Assembly (NCBI GenBank): GCA_964036195.1
Contig: OZ038459.1
Coordinates: forward strand, 14,319,206-14,383,205
Origin: Sphaerolaimus hirsutus
Lineage: Eukaryota; Nematoda; Chromadorea; Monhysterida; Sphaerolaimidae
DNA length: 64,000 bases
Direction of reading: 5' to 3'
Both the position numbers and the translations under genes were made by a program. A model generated the notes under the pieces. That model did not search any database. It saw only the letters and a list, made by a program, of their open reading frames with translations, and had not been told where the DNA came from. Below are positions 56,611 through 64,000 of the stretch, piece by piece (position 1 is the stretch's first letter; each line of letters starts with the position of its first letter).

Positions 56611-57490
56611 TGGTGATGTAAAAGCGCCATGGCGCTTGGCGCCTTTTTGCCGTGGCGCCATTGGCGCTTGACGCCGTGATCTAGAAAAGCTCCATGGCGC
56701 TTTTGGCGCTTGGCGCTATAATGTTGTGGCGCCATTGGCGCTTGGCGCTGGCAATTTTAAAAGCGCCAAAAAAGCGCCACAGAAGCAATATCAATTTCTT
56801 CAAGACATCCATCAAAAATGTCTATCAAATCAAACCACTGTCAGTTTTGACGATTTACTATATACCTATTTACAAAATGGTAAATACCGTTTTTCCTTGA
56901 AATACCTCCAGGGTGTTTATTATTTCACCAGCAAAATTTGAAGGCGTAAATTCTAGGGGGACTATTATCCAGGGTTTTTTATTGGTATTATGCTGCTGGT
57001 ATTATTCATGCTTAGGTAATGTAAATGAATACCTAATAAAATCATGTAAATAACATGTGTATATGATGTATACAGCATTTCTAGGAGTAGGAGGTATTTT
57101 GCTGGGCGGGAGGGGGGCGTCACTCATATTGGAGGGTTTTAAAGGGTGGGGGTTAATTCTAGGAAATATGGCACGTATTTTTCTGAAAATATTTGATCAA
57201 TCAGTCAGATGGATCATGGATTTCCTGAAAGTGTGCACTTGGTAAATTTGACCGTTTTAGGTTCATTTCACATGTAGCACGATTTTACATATTGTTTTGG
57301 CGCTTGGCGCCATGATCTGGTCCTCTGGCGCCATTGGCGCATGGCGCTTCAATCCAGAATAGCGCCATAGCGCTCTTGGCGCTTGGCGCTAAAGTCGTGT
57401 GGCGCCATTGGCGCCTGGCGCCGCAGATCGAAAAGCGCCATGGCGCTTTTGGCGCTTGGCGCCAAAACCCTGGCGCTTTTCACATCTCTA
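56611..57490. mobile_element. hAT-type element S5
   Basis: 880 bp, begins TGGTGATGTAAAAGCGCC and ends GCGCTTTTCACATCTCTA, flanked by perfect 8 bp duplications GTTTTGAA (56603-56610 and 57491-57498). GGCGCCATTGGCGCTTGGCG arrays inside both ends. A K copy lies at 56887-57172. Confidence 0.88.
56887..57172. mobile_element. K-family element in S5, decayed
   Basis: Left end CCGTTTTTCCTTGAAATACC after TA; right end GGGTTAATTCTAGGAAATAT. G-runs partly lost. Confidence 0.65.
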
Positions 57491-57624
57491 GTTTTGAAAA
57501 CTGAGCGTGAACGGCGACGCCTAGCCGCTCAGTTTTCAATCGAGTTTTCAAATCGGAACCGTGAAAACTAGTTTGTGTGACAATGTTGCCACTATACATT
57601 AAAAAAATGCTGTCTCATTCACAG

Positions 57625-58267
57625 TCTCTATTCATGACTCTGCCGTTGTTTTATTTGAATGGGCACTGATATTGGAATCCATAGAAGACAAAACAACTGG
57701 GGCGGCATTTTGCATGAGGAATCATTATGAGCTCGAAAATTGCCATGGCAATTATGATAACACAACGCATCCAGTTGGATGTGAAAATTGGCTGCCGTTT
57801 GCTGAAGATCCAAAAAATGAAATTGAAAATGAATTGATTGGTACAAATGATGTCACCGTGCTGCCTGTGAACCAGGGCCAAACAGTGGCTTCAAAGGTTT
57901 TTTTCTGTTTCGTCAGTGCAGTTAAGCATTAACCACAATGTTGGCAGCATGTACAGAAATAATGCTAATGACGCTGATTTGAGGTTCATAATTGAATTAA
58001 TTTACAAAATTAAAAAATTCACTTTTTACATAATTGCATCATGCTCTCAGTCTGGAAATCAGGGGATACACTTTATTTTTTTAATAAAAATATTTCCAGT
58101 GTAGGTAATGATGCATTTATAAAGGAAGCAAGAAAAGGGTTGAAAAATGTTACTGGGTTTCAAATTGCCTTTTGCTGCTGCAGGATGTTGAAGTGCTTCA
58201 AAATGGGTGTAGTCACACTACTTATGTAGGGTTGCAAAACAATGATTATTGCAATGTAACACGATAG
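57625..58267 (+). CDS. Predicted extracellular protein, two 3' exons
   Basis: Exon 57625-57896 follows acceptor TCTCATTCACAG and reads DSAVVLFEWALILESIEDK, a Cys-containing part (C at three sites) and potential N-glycosylation sites (NYDNTT), ending TVASK at a weak donor GTTTTT. Exon 58184-58267 follows a strong acceptor TTTTGCTGCTGCAG, reads QNGCSHTTYVGLQNNDYC and stops at TAG. Both junction sides are phase 0. An extra exon near 58100 cannot be excluded. AATAAA at 58439-58444 could be the polyadenylation signal. Upstream exons not found; family unknown. Confidence 0.42.
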
Positions 58268-58438
58268 TTGTTTTTTAACTTCAACACCAAATAACACCCC
58301 CCTCTACACGCAGAGTGTCACATTTGTCACTGTTGGCGTGTGTTTTGTGGTTTACTTTGTTGCTGCATCTGTGTTTCCAATGGTCCATGTCAACCTGTAG
58401 AGACACTATGAAACATGTAAAACTGTCAATGTGATTAC

Positions 58439-58444
58439 TAAATA
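58439..58444 (+). terminator. Possible polyadenylation signal
   Basis: AATAAA in ATTACTAAATAAATCTGTG, about 170 bp after the stop at 58267. Confidence 0.35.
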
Positions 58445-58694
58445 AATCTGTGAATGATCATTCAAGCACATGGTAGATGTGAGTTATACCACATTTCCAT
58501 GAACAGAACCTGATTGAGCTGGTATAAATGACTAGCGATGAAAAAAGGCATGGTTTTGGCGCCTGGCGCTAGCGCCAAGGCAAAGGCGACTTTTTGGCAC
58601 ACGGCGCCGGCGCCATTTTACTATGACATCATTAGTCGATGAAATGCGCCATATTGTGCTTTATTTTAAAAATTACGTGGCACTTGTTGCCAAC

Positions 58695-59599
58695 TAGTGA
58701 TGGAATGGCGCCATGGCGCTGGCGCCATTTGAGGGCGCCAAAGGGCGCCGCACCATGGCGCCATTGGCGCTTGGCGCCCTTTTTCTGTGGCGCCCTTGGC
58801 GCCTGGCGCCCACATTCTGAAAGGCGCCATGGCGCCCTTGGCGCTTGGCGCCCTTTTTCCGTGGCGCCCTTGGCGCCTGGCGCCCTGCTTTAGAAGGGCG
58901 CCAAAAAGGCGCCAGCAGGGTTTCACGGTGAGTGCTGTTTAAACGAAAAAAAAATGAAAAACGCATCCGTGGATGATCTAAATTCGCCAGAAAAATGGAC
59001 GGAGTGGTGTGAGTGGGTGGAAATCTTTCGTCCAACGGTTCATCAGATCTGTCTGACGGATCAGAAGACAAGAATGATGGACCGTCTAACTTGCAAAATC
59101 GTAAATAAACGGATTTAAATCGTTGCAATTAGGAAACATTGTTTGAAAGGTCTATTTGTAATGAATGGATTGTTGTCAAATGACAATTTCCATTGCGTTT
59201 GAATTCGTCATGTGGATTTTATTCAAAAATTTTTTGTTGCTAGCCTTGTTTTTGTTCATTACATCCTGGAGAACGCGAATTAAGAAGTGAATGCGCGTAC
59301 AATGGTGCTGTAGAAACATTTTTAGCACACGCATGGTGTTGTAGGCATATTTTTATCCTGGCGCCCTTGGCGCCTGGCGCCCTATTATCCAAATGGCGCC
59401 ATGGCGCCCTTGGCGCTTGGCGCCCTCTTTCCGTGGCGCCCCTGGCGCCTGGCGCCCACTTTCTGAATGGCGCCATGGCGCCCTTGGCGCCTGGCGCCCT
59501 TTTTCTGTGGCGCCCTTGGCGCTTGGCGCCCACTTTCCGAATGGCGCCATGGCGCCCTTGGCGCCTGGCGCCATTTTTTCTGGCGCTTTTCCATCACTA
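58695..59599. mobile_element. hAT-type element S1, complete
   Basis: 905 bp, begins TAGTGATGGAATGGCGCC and ends GGCGCTTTTCCATCACTA, flanked by perfect 8 bp duplications TTGCCAAC (58687-58694 and 59600-59607). Subterminal arrays of about 45-60 bp units (GGCGCCATGGCGCCCTTGGC ...) occupy 58705-58920 and 59360-59590 in opposite orientation. The core 58921-59350 is unique. Long frames through the arrays come from unit length and are not genes. Confidence 0.93.
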
Positions 59600-59606
59600 T
59601 TGCCAA

Positions 59607-59770
59607 CACACACACCAGTTTACCAACATGAAATGCTCGACCATTTTGGTAAACTGTTTTGACAAAACAGTACGAAACACTGTACAGAGTTGCACGGTGT
59701 TTCGTACTATTTTGTCAAAACAGTTTTACCAAAATGGTCGAGCATTTCATGTTAGTAAACTAGTGTGTCT
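59607..59770. mobile_element. Small hairpin element, arms about 75 bp
   Basis: ACACACCAGTTTACCAACAT at 59609 pairs with the arm ending AGTAAACTAGTGTGT near 59768; TTTTGACAAAACAG and GAAATGCTCGACCATTTTGG are perfect in both arms, loop about 10 bp. Adjoins S1. Confidence 0.8.
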
Positions 59771-60088
59771 GGGCTCATTACCCGCAAAGCTTTTCGTAAG
59801 ATAGTGCCAATGTACTGGTGCTTTTTACACAAGCACCATTTACTTATTGGCCAGGTTGAAATCGAATACACATGCACATGTAGATTCACCAAAAAGGTAA
59901 TGAAAAATAGGAATAATGTGGCATCATCCGGACCTATCGCACGAATGGTCAAAATTCCCATAAATACAAGTACATATATATTTACATTTACTGGGGGTCG
60001 TTTATTGCTCCTTAACTATATATTTGTTCATGATTAAAATTTCTCGTGCCATTCCTTCTGCCCGCTTGTATTCAAAATTTAAACTTAC

Positions 60089-60214
60089 CTAAGCAAAAAG
60101 ATTTTCTGGAAATCTATCTGACCGGTCTGTTCAATAAAATATGGTATTGGCATTTTGTGAGCAAGTGTTTTTTGAGTAATTTGAGATTGCATGTGATAGA
60201 TGTTCGTGAAACCC
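60089..60214 (-). CDS. Internal exon of an unknown minus-strand gene
   Basis: Strong acceptor TTTATTTTTGTCAG before 60214 and consensus donor GTAAGT after 60089. 126 nt, open only in this frame: FTNIYHMQSQITQKTLAHKM followed by PIPYFIEQTGQIDFQK. No family recognised. A Cys-rich minus frame directly upstream (60323-60240) may be part of the same gene, but its donor is unclear. Confidence 0.42.
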
Positions 60215-60337
60215 CTGACAAAAATAAATTTTCACATTTGAAGAGGCTGCAATTTTTTATCACGGGAATGTTTGGACAATTCCTTTGGGCATCACAAAAC
60301 ACGCGGACGCACCAACAATTCAAATAGTAAAATATTT

Positions 60338-60352
60338 ATGTATTTTATTTAT
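60338..60352 (-). terminator. Possible polyadenylation signals
   Basis: GAATAAATAAAATAC on the minus strand, about 135 bp after the stop of the mucin-like gene at 60483. Confidence 0.4.
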
Positions 60353-60482
60353 TCGGTGAAAAACAATGAGAATTCTAAACAAATAAAAAATCTTCCAATA
60401 AATCTATAAAACCACCTGAATCACACATTTAACACAAAAAAATCATTTGGAACGTTCTTCAAGGCCAGAAAATCAATGTAAT

Positions 60483-61804
60483 TCAAATGTGCCTGGGTCT
60501 CCAGTAGCAGAAGTAAAAGGGTACAGCAGCTAGTAGGGCGACCACGACGAGTGCGCCCAATGCGATCAGGATCAGGCAACCCGCGGCGCCTGTAACGTTG
60601 GCAATGGGTGTGTAATGTGCTTTGAGAGAGCTAGAGCCCCATGCACAAGTTTACCCGGTAAACAAGTAGCAATATCCGGTTCCAATGTGGTTCAGCGAAT
60701 GTGCCAATGTCCTTCTAAAGCTTGAAAAGCCCTATATATTGGACCCCTGCGAACACCCCCTCAAAAAGTACAAGTATACACATGATTTATGATGGAACCG
60801 TGGCGCCCTTTTACTACTTTTGCTACTTGTGCACCGGGTAAACTTGTGCACCGGTACAGGGCCCTTTGAGAGCCTGTTGAGGGTCGGTTAAGCTTTTCGT
60901 AAAATTTTGAGATAAAATGTGCATATATATACTCACAGATGAATGGATACAGATACGCTGTTCTAATTTCAGTCGAAATAACGCATAAGCAGACGTTTTG
61001 CCTACAGATTCTTTTAGTCAATCCATTCCAAGACTACGTAAACTCGCAAATATTTCTGCTGAGTCGTACATTGCGCTATTGGGTACATTACACAGTTCTC
61101 AATGTGTATTTACTTTTACACAAAAAGTACACATACTCGAGTACGATTAGATACGCATACTCATACTGTGAAAAAGTATCTGTACTCGCCTTTAAACTTA
61201 CTTACGAGTAAAGTGCACTATATTTTACCCATTTTTGGAACGCTTACAATGAATTAATATCTTAATACTGAATTCGGTGGGTGGGTAAAAACAAACTACT
61301 TTACGCATACACAGACTTTTAACAATTCTGGTACATTAAGATACCGCATTCAACAAACACGAATCAGTACTGGTACTCTCATCCGTGTCTGCCGGCGAAG
61401 TTTCGCTGCCAGCTGCCATGTCAGTGGCATTGGTGGTTGCTGTCAGGTTGTCAGCAGCTGTAACTGACACTGGCGCTGTCGTTGTTGACGGTGCTTCCGT
61501 GCTGCTTGCGACATTGTTGTCAGTGTCGGTTTGCCCGTTCACTGCGTATGGTGGTGTGTGATTGGTTAAGTACTGTTTCTATTTGTCGGATGTATGGCAG
61601 AATTGGTAAAATGGGTAATGCATAGTTAGTTTCATAAAAATTCAAGGTGTTCAAATTTATGGTAAGTGAAATACATTTTTGGTTGTTTTATTTACCTTTA
61701 CCAACTAAAAATTTAAAATGAAATCATGTCAGTTGACCTGTCAGTGTGGTGATGCACGCATAGAAAATGGCCGCGGCCAACAGCACTGAAGTGTTCATTT
61801 CCAT
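60483..61804 (-). CDS. Small mucin-like type I membrane protein, three exons
   Basis: Exon 1, 61804-61738: ATG and a signal peptide (MEMNTSVLLAAAIFYACITT), donor GTCAAC. Exon 2, 61541-61371: Thr/Ser/Ala-rich stalk with blocks such as STEAPSTTTAPVSVT and NLTATTNAT (an N-glycosylation site and many O-glycosylation candidates). Exon 3, 60589-60483: a hydrophobic segment CLILIALGALVVVALLAA then FYFCYWRPRHI and TGA, so a cytosolic tail of about nine residues. Both introns are phase 1, a common arrangement in extracellular proteins. Total about 114 residues. The stalk donor could be at 61371 or a few bases upstream. No homologue recalled; likely a surface glycoprotein. The gene is complete in the window. 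Confidence 0.6.
60590..61370. other. Intron 2 of the mucin-like gene
   Basis: Contains GTACAAGTTTACCCGGTAAA-type inverted pieces (60650 and 60832: TGCACAAGTTTACCCGG and CCGGGTAAACTTGTGCA), a small inverted-repeat insert of about 190 bp, and AGTACACATACTCGAGTACG steps at 61120-61180. No gene seen. Confidence 0.4.
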
Positions 61805-61989
61805 TGATCTACAGTCACATCGGTGACGGGCAGTCGGCGATGGATACACACAAAATAGACAACATGGCTGTCACAGACATAAATTAGAGTGTTTTCAAAA
61901 CATTAGAAATACATGCATTTCGATATAATAAATGCGTGGTCCCATGTTTTTTTATATAAATACACAACTGTGAATGTGACCCCAATGTT

Positions 61990-62215
61990 TTGGATACACA
62001 TAAATTTCGGTTAACCCCATGACTTAAAAACACATGCACACTTGCATATTTCTCATACATGGATGCACGCACGAGCACACATGCATGCACACATGCACAC
62101 ATGCACACACTCATGCATGCACAGTCGTGCGCACAAACACACACAAATGTGCATTTTCCATGTTGTGGAAACACACAAATACATGTGAACAAATATTTTC
62201 GAAACACATATTCGT
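61990..62215. repeat. CACATGCA-rich simple repeat
   Basis: CACACATGCACACATGCACA-like stretch at 62075-62150, set in longer CA/TG-rich sequence. The Cys-rich frames it creates are not genes. Confidence 0.7.
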
Positions 62216-62313
62216 GTGTTCTCTGTGTTCCATGAAAAATGAATGGTTCCCCTTATTGTGGAAACACAAATGTCCGTTCCACACGTTCCCTACTTTCTGT
62301 GTATCCCTCGCAG

Positions 62314-63090
62314 GCAGTCTGATTGTTGGGAGGTAAATCTGGAGAGAAAAAATGCAATGATATGGGGCATGCGTGTGCCACAATTTTTGGATACACTTGC
62401 GGGTAGTGACTGGCAACGATGGGTAAGTTCTCTAATAAAAAACACTTTCTGTGTTTTGAGTTTTTCAAAAATGAATACCTGTGTTTTGAGTTTTTCTCGA
62501 AAAAAAACTTGAGTAACTCTGTTTTTATTTCTGTGCTTTTGTAAAAACTTTAGTTTTTGAGTTTTTTTCTAAAAAAAACTTGAGTTTTTTCCCCGAAAAA
62601 TTCAGATTTACAGCATTTTGATGTGGATACAGTGGTTTTCCTATAAAATATTGGTTTTGCACATGTTTTAACATCTGTACATTCATTCAAGTGTCGAAAA
62701 AGTCCAAAAAAATGTCCACAATGAGGACATCACATCACAACACCAGCATCAACAAAATGCCCAGAAATGGCAATTTACACAGTACTCCAAAATTCTTCAA
62801 TGGATGACTACTCAAGACTGCAGAATTTATTTGAACTACAACTACCTATACTTAAACACATGTCGAAACTTTAATTGTCAAATCCACCAGGAGATGCCAT
62901 CTTTTATTTCTTTTTGTTCCATCATAAAATATGAATATATGAATGAATGAATAAAATATGAATGAATGTAAACTGGTGGAAAATTTAAATGAGAAAATCA
63001 CTTTATTGTATTTTACAGATCCCACATGCAAGCTGTCAGACTGTCATCTTGTGTGAGGGTGACCCCAAGTGTTCACTATATATACCCTAG
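62314..63090 (+). CDS. Two 3' exons of a predicted Cys-containing protein
   Basis: Exon 62314-62422: acceptor TGTATCCCTCGCAG, frame QSDCWEVNLERKNAMIWGMR ... GSDWQRW, donor GTAAGT. Exon 63019-63090: acceptor TTATTGTATTTTACAG, frame IPHASCQTVILCEGDPKCSL then YIP and TAG. Phase 0 at the junction and strong sites on every side. Four Cys suggest an extracellular fold. Upstream exons would lie before 62314 but were not found. Family unknown. Confidence 0.5.
62423..63018. other. Intron with GAGTTTTTC repeats
   Basis: Short TTTTGAGTTTTT / AAAAACTTGAG steps at 62455-62595; the rest is AT-rich with nothing recognised. Confidence 0.35.
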
Positions 63091-63493
63091 GGGGCACCCC
63101 CCTCAGGCCACCCTTGGTGCAGAAAATAATTTTTGCATCATTTTTTTCTGGAAAATATAAATGAGAATTCCATACAAATTTTTGTTCCCGATGAAATTTA
63201 AATTTTTAATAAATTTTTTTCTAGACACTTTAGACAAAAAAGTTTTTTTGACATTGGTAGAGTGTAAGTACGTGCAACTTTTCTACCCCCTCAGAAACCC
63301 CAGAAGCCCCACACGATGATGGCATTGTTGATCAAATAAAAAAATTTTTTTGGAGAAAAACATAGGTTAGAAAAAGTGGACAATCCACTATATCAAGCTA
63401 TTTATGAAGCACATGGGAGCCATTATTGGCTCGCTCAGTGTCAGGGGCAACATATGGCTGCTCCTGGGTTCCGTTTTTGCACTTATGTATTTT

Positions 63494-63991
63494 TTATAGC
63501 AAATGATAAAAACAGCCCTGTGTAAAGAGGGCACTCGCGTGACAGCGCGTCCAGCACCTGCAGTGTCATGATTCAAATTACAAAATACTTGTGCCCATTC
63601 AATGTGGGCTCTAATTATCTGATAAAAACCTATAGGGGCCGATGGGCAATGTGCCCTGTATCTAGTGTGACTGGCCCATACAAATAAAGAGGTCATGTCC
63701 AGAAAATCAAAAATCACAGTTTTTTTAATTACAACCACAATTTAGGTAATCACAAAGTTTCAAATCATTGTTGACATGGCTTCGTGGCACATGTCTGTAT
63801 ATTGGGGGTAATTTTTGTGTGGGGGAGTGGGCTGGGGGTCAAAATAGACCCCCTACTTACCAGTGGCTCAATAGATGGCTTTGGGCAAGCCACAAGGAAT
63901 TTTTATTTTTTGAAAAAGCACCAACACAAGTGTATTCATCACTTGTGTTGTCAGCACACCAAAAAAAGGCTGCACACATTACCGCAGCCAT
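63494..63991 (-). CDS. Possible small secreted Cys-rich peptide, two exons
   Basis: Exon 1, 63991-63861: ATG, short hydrophobic start (MAAVMCAAFFWCA), then an acidic part, ending at consensus donor GTAAGT. Exon 2, 63557-63494, follows AATCATGACACTGCAG, reads CWTRCHASALFTQGCFYHLL and stops. The phase fits (W across the junction), 64 residues, six Cys. Exon 1 has good support from its donor; the choice of exon 2 is a guess among several acceptors. Confidence 0.3.
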
Positions 63992-64000
63992 ATTTTGTGT

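Noticed and set aside
58639-59804. Long Ala/Pro/Arg-rich ORFs (APGAKGAMAPF and similar)
   Set aside because: Products of the GCGCC arrays in S1; open on both strands and without selection signs.
62034-62336. His/Thr/Cys-rich ORFs near 62.1 kb
   Set aside because: Caused by the CACATGCA simple repeat; both strands open.
1-64000. tRNA, rRNA or snRNA genes
   Set aside because: No A/B box pair with cloverleaf or rRNA-like block was recognised by eye; a covariance search would be needed to be certain.

Overview
The window is eukaryotic nuclear DNA. It has no operons or ribosome binding sites, long gene-poor stretches, dense transposable elements, and genes split by GT..AG introns, the shortest of which are 58-66 bp. 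The best conserved gene encodes a Patched-related (sterol-sensing, RND-type) 12-pass membrane protein, a family mostly of animals, their unicellular relatives and some algae and oomycetes. I therefore read this as an invertebrate or other eukaryote with very short introns and a large mobile-element load. The species cannot be named from the sequence.

Layout. 0-6 kb: an unknown gene on the minus strand (at least four phase-0 exons, running off the left edge) whose introns hold nested hAT-type elements, with a short plus-strand gene starting head-to-head with it. 6-10.5 kb: a 3.56 kb palindromic element with a TTAA target duplication, sitting in one unit of a 336 bp tandem duplication. 11-15.6 kb: a complete LTR retrotransposon with two 445 bp LTRs that read as identical, one gag-protease ORF, and no reverse transcriptase or integrase. 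16-20 kb: a foldback element, a 1.1 kb satellite and hAT copies. 20.4-28 kb: the Patched-related gene on the minus strand, about 16 exons and about 950 codons. 29-34 kb: three adjacent satellites and a three-level nest of hAT elements. 35-45 kb: almost only nested elements, plus a copy of the last Patched exon torn apart by insertions. 46-64 kb: small multi-exon genes (several look secreted or membrane-anchored) among further elements.

How parts relate. Target-site duplications can be read directly, so most repeats fall into classes: about 19 elements with 8 bp duplications and YARNG-type ends (hAT superfamily), a foldback family with TA duplication, one TTAA element, and one LTR element with a 4 bp duplication. 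Many are nested, so insertion order can be read. Two local tandem duplications supply both empty and filled sites. Gene models come from reading splice sites and codon phase by eye; they are predictions without transcript evidence. Of 14 exon junctions in the Patched gene, 13 keep phase; one junction and one exon do not, which raises the question of decay or assembly error.
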